From: Lachnospiraceae bacterium
GTDB taxonomy: Bacteria; Bacillota; Clostridia; Lachnospirales; Lachnospiraceae
DNA length: 64,000 nucleotides
Direction: 5' to 3'
Assembly: GCA_014804755.1 (NCBI GenBank)
Contig: JAAUZE010000008.1
Coordinates: 382,261 to 446,260, forward strand
Position 1 is the stretch's first letter. Every line of letters starts with the position of its first letter. The notes beneath the pieces were generated by a model. That model saw nothing but the letters and a program-made list of their open reading frames with translations. It was not told the DNA's origin and made no database searches. Shown here piece after piece: positions 37,753 to 46,647 of this stretch. Position numbers and translations under genes: made by a program.

Positions 37753-38907
37753 ATGAACGGATCGACAATGGATCTATCTTTTTATAAAGGCAAAAAAATA
37801 CTGATCACGGGGCATACCGGTTTTAAAGGAAGCTGGATGTGCCGCATGTTGACCGGTGTGGGAGCACAGGTGACAGGGTATGCGCTTAAGCCACCGACTC
37901 AGCCTAACTTGTTTGAGTTAAGCGGATTGGCGGATCGGATGACCTCGATCGTTGGGGATATCAGGGATTATGAGAAGCTGCATCATGTGTTTGAAGAATA
38001 TCGACCGGAAATTGTCATTCATATGGCGGCACAGCCCATTGTACGGGAGTCTTATAAAAATCCCAGATATACTTACGAGACGAATGTGATGGGGACGGTC
38101 AATGTGCTGGAATGCATTCGCCTGACGGATTCTGTAAGATCCTTTGTGAATGTAACGACGGATAAGGTATATCTCAACCGGGAATGGAGCTGGGGATACC
38201 GGGAGAATGAGGAATTAAACGGCTACGATCCTTATTCTAATTCCAAGTCGTGTTCGGAGCTTGTCACAGACAGTTATGGGAAGTCGTTTTTTACGGACAG
38301 CGAGATTGCCATTTCGACGGCAAGAGCCGGAAACGTGATAGGCGGCGGGGATTTTGCGGCGGACCGTATTATTCCCGACTGTATCCGCGCAGCGTTACAG
38401 GGTGAGGATATTGTCGTTCGCAATCCGTATTCGACAAGACCTTATCAGCATGTGTTAGAGCCTGTCGCGGCATATCTGATGATCGCACAGAGGCAGTATG
38501 AGGACCGTTCGCTTGCCGGAAACTATAATGTGGGACCGGATGATGAGAATTGCCTGACGACCGGGGATGTGGTTACGTTGTTCTGCCATGTGTGGAATGA
38601 CGGTGATAAGGATGGGAAAGCCGGGCAGGACGGTTTGGACAATCAGGAAAATGCGGGCAGGTGCAGTGCAGCGGGCAAGGAGATTCATTGGGTCAACAGA
38701 CACGACGGAGGACCGCATGAAGCGAATTTCCTGAAATTGGACTGCACGAAGTTAAAGACCACATTCGGATGGCGGCCGCGCTGGAACATGGAGACTGCCA
38801 TAGCGAAGGTTGTGGAATGGACAAACTGCTATATTTCAGGCGACGATGTGGGAGCCTGCATGGATGAGCAGATTGAGGAATTTTTGACAGGAAAAGAGAA
38901 CGCATAG
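37753..38907 (+). CDS. rfbG: CDP-glucose 4,6-dehydratase
   Basis: SDR enzyme that turns CDP-glucose into CDP-4-keto-6-deoxyglucose. ILITGHTGFKGSWMCRML is the NAD site, AAQPIVRESYKNPRYTYETN and YDPYSNSKSCSELV (Tyr-x3-Lys type) are family marks, and the C-terminus has DGGPHEANFLKLDCTKLK. AAGGA at 37740-37744 supports ATG 37753; 37747 is an alternative. An insert of roughly 20 residues (GDKDGKAGQDGLDNQENAGR) lies before that C-terminal motif and is unusual. No RfbH-type 3-dehydratase gene is present. Confidence 0.93.
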   Translation: MNGSTMDLSFYKGKKILITGHTGFKGSWMCRMLTGVGAQVTGYALKPPTQPNLFELSGLADRMTSIVGDIRDYEKLHHVFEEYRPEIVIHMAAQPIVRESYKNPRYTYETNVMGTVNVLECIRLTDSVRSFVNVTTDKVYLNREWSWGYRENEELNGYDPYSNSKSCSELVTDSYGKSFFTDSEIAISTARAGNVIGGGDFAADRIIPDCIRAALQGEDIVVRNPYSTRPYQHVLEPVAAYLMIAQRQYEDRSLAGNYNVGPDDENCLTTGDVVTLFCHVWNDGDKDGKAGQDGLDNQENAGRCSAAGKEIHWVNRHDGGPHEANFLKLDCTKLKTTFGWRPRWNMETAIAKVVEWTNCYISGDDVGACMDEQIEEFLTGKENA

Positions 38908-38922
38908 CGTATCTTGACCTAT

Positions 38923-38945
38923 ATGGAAGCTGAAATTCCATCTTT
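38923..38945. terminator. Weak hairpin at the convergent junction
   Basis: ATGGAA (38923-38928) pairs with TTCCAT (38936-38941), followed by CTTTT on the plus strand. Short stem, so efficiency is doubtful. Confidence 0.35.
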
Positions 38946-40075
38946 TAGCGGGGCTCCGCAAGCGTCGGCAGGCAGCGTTCCCACAAAAATTCTGACACGA
39001 CGCGTTCTCTTGCGGAGGTTATGGAAGCGTGAGCATCTGCATGAGCGAGAGGAGTAAGGAGCGCTGAAATTGCTGAAAGCAGTTCGTCCTTTGAACCGCA
39101 CAGCCGTCCGAAGCGCCCGTCATCCAATATGAAATCGGGTCCCGGTGCATGGAACGCCACCACGGGGCATTCATAGTACATAGCCTCTAAAAGTGCCATG
39201 CCGTAGATTTCGTGATGATTTAGATTGATATAGCAGCAGCTCATGCGGTAAAATTCCCATATTTCATCATTTGGCACACGTGGCAGCAGGGTGACGGCAT
39301 CGTCAAGTCCGGCATCTGTGACAGCCGCCTTTACAGCGTTCTCCAAATCGCCTGTTCCGATCATGCAGAGTCGGAGAAGGGGATTATTTCTGTGTAGTTC
39401 GGCAAAAAGAGCAACCATCGTAAGTGGTTCCTTTTCGGGAACCAGTCTCCCTATAAATAAAAGAATCGGTGTCTCCGGAGAGAAGCCGTGAGCCTGTTTC
39501 AATGCGGAAGGATCTGCGTTGCGGTAATCTTTATGAAGCAGATCCCTGTCAAGCCCGATTGGCACGAGGCGCGTCTGTGGGACTCCAAGGGAGGACAGCT
39601 CCGCGCAGAGAGCGGGCGTTTTTCCCCATACGACGGGCTGGCGGCGGTAAAAGCGGATCAGTCGTTTTGTGAGCGCGTTCATCAGCATTCTTTTCAGCGG
39701 ATGGGTGCTTGCACTTTGGATAACACCGATATAGGGATAAAACTGAACGTTGTTCAATCTGCACCATCTGGCAATATTTCGCGTATAAAGCTGTGTATCG
39801 CTAAAACAGATCAGAGTCTGAATGGATGGGTCAAGCAGACGCTTGTCAAAGAAGCCGTTGATACCGAGTGCGCGTGCAGGAAGCTGTGTATACCTAAGCC
39901 GTTCCTGTACCTGCTCTGTCTGCGCTTTGTGCAGGAGTGTGCGGGAAAAGAGCTTGTACACGATCACAGTATGCCCTGCCGCCGCAAGCGCTTTTCCCAT
40001 ACCGAGCTCCTGCGAATTATAAAAGCCGGGTACGGCGCTCTGATTCAGGCTGAGTGCAATGATTCCGATTTTCAT
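38945..40075 (-). CDS. GT4 family glycosyltransferase
   Basis: GT-B enzyme of 376 residues, last gene of the minus-strand block. It starts MKIGIIALSLNQSAVPGFYN behind CGGAGG. The C-terminal domain has LLFIGRLVPEKEPLTMVALF and HHEIYGMALLEAMYYECPVV, the E-x7-E donor region. It lies 14 bases after the preceding GT4 gene. DNA is more G+C-rich than the plus-strand neighbours. Confidence 0.88.
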   Translation of the reverse strand: MKIGIIALSLNQSAVPGFYNSQELGMGKALAAAGHTVIVYKLFSRTLLHKAQTEQVQERLRYTQLPARALGINGFFDKRLLDPSIQTLICFSDTQLYTRNIARWCRLNNVQFYPYIGVIQSASTHPLKRMLMNALTKRLIRFYRRQPVVWGKTPALCAELSSLGVPQTRLVPIGLDRDLLHKDYRNADPSALKQAHGFSPETPILLFIGRLVPEKEPLTMVALFAELHRNNPLLRLCMIGTGDLENAVKAAVTDAGLDDAVTLLPRVPNDEIWEFYRMSCCYINLNHHEIYGMALLEAMYYECPVVAFHAPGPDFILDDGRFGRLCGSKDELLSAISALLTPLAHADAHASITSARERVVSEFLWERCLPTLAEPR

Positions 40076-40089
40076 GTAAATCCTCCGTG

Positions 40090-41316
40090 TTATGATTCTT
40101 CCTTTTTCTGAAGCGCATCTTGGTATATTTTTAAGAGCAGCTTAAGATTTTTTTCGGGGGTGTAGGCATTCTCGTAGGTTTTGCGCGCGTTGGCGGACAT
40201 GATCTGCACGGCTTCTGAGGACGGATCCCAATGTAAAAAGAAATCCGCAAGCGCATCCGCGTCCCCGGGCGCATGCGTAAGACCAGTTTCACCGTGCGTA
40301 ACAAGAGCTCCGACATTTCCGATATTGCTGCCGATGACGGGCGTGCCGCAGGCAAAGCTTTCTGCAATGACTACGGGGAAACCTTCATACCATTGCGTCG
40401 GCAGACAGACGGCAAGCGCGCATCTCATTTTTGATAAGACCTCATCATGGGAAAGCTGGCCGAGCATGGTCACATGCGAAAGCGCATGTGTCCGTATATA
40501 TTCGCGCACGGTGTTCTCCTCGGGGCCGGCACTGCATAAGACCAGTTCTTTCGAGCAGTCGGAATGTTGTTCGTAAAATTCCCACGCCCGCAGTAACACG
40601 AAAATTCCTTTGGAAGCATCCATGCGGCTTGCGAAAAGAAAATAGGGCTGCCGTTTGGTATAAGGAACCGGTACGCCGGGATCGGCGGTAAAATTTGGCT
40701 TCACATGAATCTGGGCGGGTGAAAGCAGGGGCTTACCGTGCAGGGAGAGCCGTAAAAGCATCTCCTTGTTAAATTCTGTCAGACAAATATAGGAAAGATG
40801 ACGGTATGTCCCGCGTCGTCTGTGATAAGCGAGCATCAGGCTGACAATGAGCGTCTGCAATTTGGAGCCGCGGTAGCAGGCATGCTTCACTGATTGGCGA
40901 AGACCGTGTGAAAGACAGTCCTGACAAATCCGACCGTCCCGTAAAAGGAGTGCGTTTGGGCAGAGCAGCCGGTAGTTATGGATCGTCTGCACGACCGGAA
41001 CGCCGAGAGAACGCGCCGCGTCATAAACGGACGGACTGATGACAAACAGCGTATTATGCACATGAACAAGATCGATATGGTGCTCCTTGATCAGCGCCCG
41101 CACTTCCCGATACGTTTTGCGGGAATAGACTGAGCGCAGCGGCAGGAGAAGCTTTTGAAAAAGAGAGTAGGAATCCAGTTCCTCGTTATTTTTTTGATAA
41201 AGATAGACTTCATGACCCGCGTCGCGAAGAAGCTTCAGCTCATTGGCAGCGACGGCGTCCTCGCCGCCGGGGATCTTGTATGCGTTATGCACGATGAGAA
41301 TGCGTTTTTTCTCCAT
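40090..41316 (-). CDS. GT4 family glycosyltransferase
   Basis: GT-B enzyme of 408 residues beginning ILIVHNAYKIPGGEDAVAAN, with HVHNTLFVISPSVYDAARSL and VQTIHNYRLLCPNALLLRDG followed by a CQDCLSHGLRQSVKHACYRG cysteine segment typical of a GT4 subgroup. The C-terminal domain has FASRMDASKGIFVLLRAWEF and WYEGFPVVIAESFACGTPVI. Specificity unknown. Confidence 0.9.
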   Translation of the reverse strand: MEKKRILIVHNAYKIPGGEDAVAANELKLLRDAGHEVYLYQKNNEELDSYSLFQKLLLPLRSVYSRKTYREVRALIKEHHIDLVHVHNTLFVISPSVYDAARSLGVPVVQTIHNYRLLCPNALLLRDGRICQDCLSHGLRQSVKHACYRGSKLQTLIVSLMLAYHRRRGTYRHLSYICLTEFNKEMLLRLSLHGKPLLSPAQIHVKPNFTADPGVPVPYTKRQPYFLFASRMDASKGIFVLLRAWEFYEQHSDCSKELVLCSAGPEENTVREYIRTHALSHVTMLGQLSHDEVLSKMRCALAVCLPTQWYEGFPVVIAESFACGTPVIGSNIGNVGALVTHGETGLTHAPGDADALADFFLHWDPSSEAVQIMSANARKTYENAYTPEKNLKLLLKIYQDALQKKEES

Positions 41317-41339
41317 ATTTGTCGGGGCTCCGTTCTTGT

Positions 41340-43025
41340 TTATTTGCGTTTTTCAAACAACGGTGCGATCGTCGTCATGGCGGCATAGTAAAACACGGGA
41401 AGAATCTGGTAAAGCGACCGCAGACCCGAGTTATCAATGCCGACTTCCGTATTACTTTTCTGGCGATAAATGATGAGGGTTACGAGTACATTTCCAATCA
41501 CAAAAAACCACGTGTATCCATAACGGGACGGTTTCTGCTCTTTTGGCGGCTTTAAAGTGCCTGCTGCATTCACCGTGGGAAAATAGGGCATAAGCAGCAC
41601 CAGCGTGATAAGCAGCAGAATCTGGAGCATGCAGAACCCAAATCCGAAACCGCCGAAATTGCGCAGCCAGGCGTCAACGAAATCAACGGAGCGTATCAGG
41701 TTTTCTGACATAAAATAGCAGAGCGCTGCAATCAAAAACAGTGTCATTGCATGTCGCAGATACCGCTTCAGCACCCGCTCCGCAAGAAGGTGCATCACGA
41801 GCAGATAAAGGAAGGTGCCAACAACGCCAAGCAGCACAAGCTTCATAAAATTATCGCTGAGCAGGGATGTGCCGAAGGCAAGCGACGTCCGCGCATAAAT
41901 AATGTGGCGCAGCCAGTAAATATAGAAAAGCTGATACGCTGCGGAAGGCAGGAACAACAAAGCCAGGATCCAAGAGGAATACAGCTTTCGCACACTATAG
42001 CAGATAAAGATGAAGCATACGATGATCAGCCCGTCCTTTCTGAGCATTGTCACGGCAAGCGCATAAAGACCGATCAAGAGAGCGCGGTCAACGGACGGCG
42101 TGTTCCAATGGTCTTTTCCGAGATAAAAAAGGAAGAACAAATAAAACAAAATATAGGTGTTGGATAACACCCAATGAGTATACATAAAGAATGCGGAGCA
42201 GCTTGCCAGAAGAAGCAAGGAAAGGCCGGCAAAGCATGCAGCCCGCTTTGTACCCAGACGTGCGTGTACCTGCTCATAGACAGCAACGCCGAACGCTGCA
42301 TACAGATTGACAATAAAAAAACTTAAGACCGGCGCGCCGGAATCGAGTCCCCAATACGTCATATAGGAGCTAACAAGCGGTAGGAATTGCCCGATATTTG
42401 TAAGAACAAAGCTGTTATCACTGACAATATCCTTGTAGCTCATCATGAGGGTCAGCGCCTTGCCGTAATCGGAAAAATAAAAATAGCTGTCGTAGTTAAA
42501 CAGCACATAGGTCCAGCCCGTTGAGACGAGGCAGCAGACACCGACCACAACGGCAATGATCCTGCCATAAACAGCAATCCTGCCGCGGGCAGACACTTTG
42601 CCGTCAGCAGTGGTTTTGCCGATGGAAAATGCAGCGGCCTGAAGCGGAATGTGCTTCGCTCTGCGGAACAGATAGCAGGCGAGGATGCCTGCGCCCATTA
42701 AGAAGCAGACACGCCAAAAGCGGTAGGTAAAATCCGCAAGCAGCAGGAATTCGCTGCAAAAGCACCAGAGACAGACGGCGGTTGGGAAGGCGAGCAGGCA
42801 GACCCACAGCTCCGGCAGATGGTGTTGTATCACTTTGAGGAACACATAGCCGATGACAAAAAGAAGAAGAAGCGCAAACACCTGCTTTGTCTGATACCAG
42901 ACGACGCTGCCATGGGTAAGATGATAAAAATAGCCGCGATTTACAAACATGCTGACAACAAGAAGGAGCACGCTGAATGCACAGAAGAGAAAAGGAAGCA
43001 GGTTCATAATACGTTTATTGTTCAT
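41340..43025 (-). CDS. Polytopic membrane protein, GT-C-like
   Basis: 561 residues with about 13 predicted helices. The loop FNYDSYFYFSDYGKALTLMM has clustered acidic residues as in the catalytic loop of GT-C transferases. Start ATG 43025 behind GGAGGTGA overlaps the end of the preceding small gene by 11 bases. Its place beside a GtrII-type gene suggests sugar transfer outside the cytoplasm, but no family could be named. Confidence 0.55.
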   Translation of the reverse strand: MNNKRIMNLLPFLFCAFSVLLLVVSMFVNRGYFYHLTHGSVVWYQTKQVFALLLLFVIGYVFLKVIQHHLPELWVCLLAFPTAVCLWCFCSEFLLLADFTYRFWRVCFLMGAGILACYLFRRAKHIPLQAAAFSIGKTTADGKVSARGRIAVYGRIIAVVVGVCCLVSTGWTYVLFNYDSYFYFSDYGKALTLMMSYKDIVSDNSFVLTNIGQFLPLVSSYMTYWGLDSGAPVLSFFIVNLYAAFGVAVYEQVHARLGTKRAACFAGLSLLLLASCSAFFMYTHWVLSNTYILFYLFFLFYLGKDHWNTPSVDRALLIGLYALAVTMLRKDGLIIVCFIFICYSVRKLYSSWILALLFLPSAAYQLFYIYWLRHIIYARTSLAFGTSLLSDNFMKLVLLGVVGTFLYLLVMHLLAERVLKRYLRHAMTLFLIAALCYFMSENLIRSVDFVDAWLRNFGGFGFGFCMLQILLLITLVLLMPYFPTVNAAGTLKPPKEQKPSRYGYTWFFVIGNVLVTLIIYRQKSNTEVGIDNSGLRSLYQILPVFYYAAMTTIAPLFEKRK

Positions 43026-43623
43026 ATCCCGTCACCTCCAGATAGGCTTTTTGCGTAAAGAGATACAGATTTCCGTTATCGTCGGATGCGGCCACGAGTA
43101 TATCTTCTCCGGAAAGATTAGATTCATCCAGATAGAGTATTGGAACTTCAGAAATTTCCGCATAAGAGGGGAACGCATAGTTCATCAGATGGATGATTTT
43201 CAGCGGTGCGGAAAACGAAAGCATATCCTGTGCGGAAATGAGCATAGCGCATTCGTCTTCTGTCAGCGAAAGCGTTTCCGTTGATTTTGCAAACGTACGG
43301 AAAAACAATGCATAGCAAGCTGCTGATTCATCGATACGCACCGTGCGGTTCTGCAGCGTGGGAAATAAAATCTGATCGCGGAATTCAGATTTTTCATTAT
43401 AGATAAAGAGATTATCCTCTGCATCGCCGAGATAGTTGACGCCGTCTATCGCGAGCGCGGGAAAGAACGCATAGACATTGTAACAGATATTCAACAGCAG
43501 CGTTAGTGCGAGCGCTCCGATGATGAGACGTTTTGCAAGCAGTATATTTTTTTTGATGAGAACACGTAGGATCACATAGACGCCGATAAAGCACAGCACG
43601 GTGATAAAAGCTTCTTTAAACAT
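43015..43623 (-). CDS. Small membrane-anchored protein of unknown function
   Basis: About 202 residues. Two N-terminal helices (residues ~5-55) are followed by an acidic extracytoplasmic domain with no motif that I recognise. Start ATG 43623 has GAGAGG upstream. It lies between two polytopic proteins and overlaps one of them, so it may be an accessory subunit of the neighbouring transferases. Confidence 0.55.
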   Translation of the reverse strand: MFKEAFITVLCFIGVYVILRVLIKKNILLAKRLIIGALALTLLLNICYNVYAFFPALAIDGVNYLGDAEDNLFIYNEKSEFRDQILFPTLQNRTVRIDESAACYALFFRTFAKSTETLSLTEDECAMLISAQDMLSFSAPLKIIHLMNYAFPSYAEISEVPILYLDESNLSGEDILVAASDDNGNLYLFTQKAYLEVTGYEQ

Positions 43624-43642
43624 AATGGATACCTCTCTTGTA

Positions 43643-45268
43643 TTACGATTCATCCGAGAGCTTGATGACAAGCGTTCCGGATATGGCTTGGACCGACCCT
43701 TCCTCGGGATAGCACGGCATGCTGCGCACGATCGCGTTTTCGGCGAGAGCTTCTAGAGCTTCATTGTCAGCGGGCGTAAAGGAAAGATTGTGATAGCGGT
43801 CAAGCAGCAGGCTGTAGTGCAGGGCGTGCGTCATGATGTACCCGTCTGAAAATCCGGTCATGTCGGGCGGCAGATTGAGGGATATGGCATCATTTTCATC
43901 GCGCGTACCGATGACGGCGATGGATCCGCATTCCTGCAGGGCAGGATTCGACAGAATGATATCCGCAAGACGCGCGATCTCATTCATGGAGCGTGACACG
44001 CTCGTCTCCTGCGTCCGATAGCAGATATTGGCAACCAAAATAAAGTTGTATACGATCAGTGAGCATACGATGACACACAGCCACTGCCAGACGATGCCGT
44101 GATGCATGCGGTTTTTATTTGTGGCAGCGGAGGCCGGCATAACACGCGAGCTATCCGAAGGAACAGATTCCGCAGCCCTGCGCAATTTGTCCGCAGCATC
44201 AAAAACGGCTCTGTCATACAGTACAAGCAGCAGCGCATAGACGAAATACATGCTGCCCTGCATCAGCATATGGTAAGATACGTCCGGCGTCAAAAAGTAG
44301 ATCGCATAGCATACAAACGGGATGAGCATCGCAAGCAATAAGATGCAGCAAAGCCGTGCTGGCGAGCGCCAAAGCTTTTTTCTGACGATGCGGGCAAGCG
44401 CGCCGCAGACAAGCAAAGCCAGAAGGCAGAGATTCAGGAACGAGTAAAAATTCATGCGGTGCAGCGGCCCTGTGAAAAAATACACAAAGTCGATCAGGCA
44501 TTGTTTTGCAGCGGTCAAAGGGGCGAAGCCGCCGCCGAGACCGCCGCCGTTTATGGCACTGACACCCTGATAATCAGCGAGCGTGGTATGCTGTGCGGAC
44601 AACAGGAGCCGGCTGACGACGGCATAGAGCGCATAGCCGATAACGGCACAGACAAGCGCGCGCAGCCACTTCCATGCGAGAGAAGAAAGCGGAGTATCCT
44701 GATGCAGCAGCTTATCTAAGCTGTATACGATCACGAGCATGGCGGCAAAGGTGATATACGCCTGATAGCAGCCGAGGCCGAACATCAGAAGAAGCGCGCC
44801 CGGCAGGAAGCCGAAGCGATGCCTGAAAGTAAGGTAGATCGCGAGCGTCGTGCAGAGCATGGCGAGCATATAACCGTCCGCGGTGTACAGATAACCGAAC
44901 GTGCTCGTCACGGCAGGAAATGTTACAAGGAGCGCGCCAAGAAGGATGAGCATGCTTTTTTTCCGAATCTGAAGCAGTTCGCTGATCAGAATCGCCGTGA
45001 CGGCGATGTAGGCAAGCGACAGAAGTCCGTTGACCCAGGATAAGTCATAATAAGAACTGATACCGCATGCAAGCGTCAAAAAGCATCGTCCAAGATGGAT
45101 CGTGTTTTGATCGGAATAGTAGCTGATCACACTGTCCCAGTTCGGGATATAGTTAAAAAACGCGTAAGCGTGCGCAAGCAGTCCGAACAGAAACACACTG
45201 ATCAGGAGTGTTGCCCACGACGGTTTTATTTTTTGCCTGATTGTCTGAAAAAACGTTTCGGGATTCAT
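43643..45268 (-). CDS. GtrII-type membrane glucosyltransferase
   Basis: 541 residues with about 12 helices. Motifs of the glucosyltransferase GtrII family are visible: YIPNWDSVISYYSDQNTIHL then GRCFLTLACGISSYYDLSWV, FPAVTSTFGYLYTADGYMLA and LGCYQAYITFAA. These enzymes add a sugar from polyprenyl phosphate to a surface glycan. Start ATG 45268 lies behind AGGAG. The matching polyprenyl-phosphate transferase could be any of the three in this window. Confidence 0.75.
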   Translation of the reverse strand: MNPETFFQTIRQKIKPSWATLLISVFLFGLLAHAYAFFNYIPNWDSVISYYSDQNTIHLGRCFLTLACGISSYYDLSWVNGLLSLAYIAVTAILISELLQIRKKSMLILLGALLVTFPAVTSTFGYLYTADGYMLAMLCTTLAIYLTFRHRFGFLPGALLLMFGLGCYQAYITFAAMLVIVYSLDKLLHQDTPLSSLAWKWLRALVCAVIGYALYAVVSRLLLSAQHTTLADYQGVSAINGGGLGGGFAPLTAAKQCLIDFVYFFTGPLHRMNFYSFLNLCLLALLVCGALARIVRKKLWRSPARLCCILLLAMLIPFVCYAIYFLTPDVSYHMLMQGSMYFVYALLLVLYDRAVFDAADKLRRAAESVPSDSSRVMPASAATNKNRMHHGIVWQWLCVIVCSLIVYNFILVANICYRTQETSVSRSMNEIARLADIILSNPALQECGSIAVIGTRDENDAISLNLPPDMTGFSDGYIMTHALHYSLLLDRYHNLSFTPADNEALEALAENAIVRSMPCYPEEGSVQAISGTLVIKLSDES

Positions 45269-45280
45269 GAAAAGCTCCTT

Positions 45281-46306
45281 TTACTTTCCTTGATAAATGT
45301 GGTATTGTTTCCCTTTTTTTAGCGCCTTTGCGGTTCGCTGCATCATATAAACATGAGCGAGCCGGAAAATGCTTAGGAAAAGCGGTCCGGGCAGAAAACG
45401 GTATAGGAATTTCTCGATTTTCATGACGTAATTAGCATCTGACGGCTGCTTAACATAGTCGTTCCATTCGGACATCTGCATGTATTGATCAAAAACGTCA
45501 TTATCCGGGTGAACATTGCCTTTATGCCACGGAAATTCCCCCATAAAGCGGAAAAAATGCAAAATAACGGGATTTTCCCGGGCATATTCAATCTCTGACT
45601 TCTCATAATAGGAAGCCCTGAGATAGTATTTCCAATAATCATTTGTGCGAAAGACCAGATGCATCGGCTGCAGATTGAATTGCGGAGGCAGCCGATAAAT
45701 CCTGTTTTTGCAGACGATATTCAGTAAATCCTGGTCAGGGGAAGAAAAATTTGGTTTTTCTTTTTTTACATAGGCTGCAATCTGACCGGATAAGTCCTGC
45801 TCTTTCCATTTATGCATCTGAAACAGGATGACGCCGGAATTGTAATAATCCTCCTGCGCGGAAAAACCAATATTTTTACGCATGTTGGAGATGACGGAAT
45901 CAAACGCCATTGCGAGAGGATACGCGCCCAGATCAAGACTGAGCAGTTCATGAAGGTTTTCGAGCACAATGGTGTCTGCATCTAAATAGAGCAGACGGTC
46001 TACGCTGTCATCAAGCACATCTGCCAAAAAGAGACGCATATTTGCGGCGTAGGAGCCGCGGTAGGATGAAAGTCCCATGCGCTTCATCCGCTCGATCATA
46101 TCATCGATGGAAATAAAACAAATCTCACAGCCATAAGTGTCCGCCATGCGTTCAAAACGTGTAATGCTGTCCGGAGATAAATTTTCTCCGAGAATGAAAA
46201 TGCGGATTTTTTCCATCTGTTTATTATTTTCCAATAGAGAAGTCATGGAAATGCCCGCATAAGGTGCGTATTTTTCATTAAATTGATAAAGCACGTCCAA
46301 ATTCAT
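45281..46306 (-). CDS. GT8 family glycosyltransferase
   Basis: Retaining GT-A enzyme of 341 residues. It starts MNLDVLYQFNEKYAPYAGIS, with LLYLDADTIVLENL as the DxD site (~110), DYYNSGVILFQMHKW, and a C-terminal VILHFFRFMGEFPWHKGN that matches the family's I-x-H-x-x-G-x-x-KPW region. First gene of the minus-strand block; ATG 46306 is preferred over an upstream ATG because it restores the normal family N-terminus. Confidence 0.9.
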   Translation of the reverse strand: MNLDVLYQFNEKYAPYAGISMTSLLENNKQMEKIRIFILGENLSPDSITRFERMADTYGCEICFISIDDMIERMKRMGLSSYRGSYAANMRLFLADVLDDSVDRLLYLDADTIVLENLHELLSLDLGAYPLAMAFDSVISNMRKNIGFSAQEDYYNSGVILFQMHKWKEQDLSGQIAAYVKKEKPNFSSPDQDLLNIVCKNRIYRLPPQFNLQPMHLVFRTNDYWKYYLRASYYEKSEIEYARENPVILHFFRFMGEFPWHKGNVHPDNDVFDQYMQMSEWNDYVKQPSDANYVMKIEKFLYRFLPGPLFLSIFRLAHVYMMQRTAKALKKGKQYHIYQGK

Positions 46307-46647
46307 CTGAAACCACCATTCTGATTCAGCCTGCGGTCCGGGTGCAGGCGCAAATCCCACATGCGCATCAATTGTTTTCTACATGAGTGTACCCAATTAT
46401 GAGAATAACAGCGCTAAGAGCGCATACACTTTGTGTCAATGCGGCAAAATATAATACATTAGTATATCACAAAAGGTGGCTTGCGAAAACGTTGTTTTCC
46501 ATTTTCTTTTTCATATCAACTGTTTTCGTACTCTGTGATAATTTGGATAGCCTTTGGGATGGTTTTGTGCTACAATGAACAATAGCCGGAAAATAAAGCC
46601 AAAAAGCCATTGAATTATAGAAAATAAAAGGGACAGGAGAGCAGATC
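46307..46647. other. Divergent intergenic region between GT8 and ugd
   Basis: About 340 bases without a gene. On the plus strand an extended -10 (TG-x-TACAAT, -10 at 46571-46576) lies 72 bases before the ugd start. On the minus strand a TTGACA is present near 46435 but no good partner -10 was found. Confidence 0.5.
46571..46576 (+). promoter_or_regulatory. Extended -10 promoter candidate for ugd
   Basis: TGCTACAAT: TACAAT preceded by TG one base before. The -35 region is poor, as allowed for extended -10 promoters. Confidence 0.45.

Noticed and set aside
38945..46360. Long plus-strand frames across the minus-strand block
   Set aside because: They mirror real minus-strand genes in G+C-rich DNA and show no family motifs.
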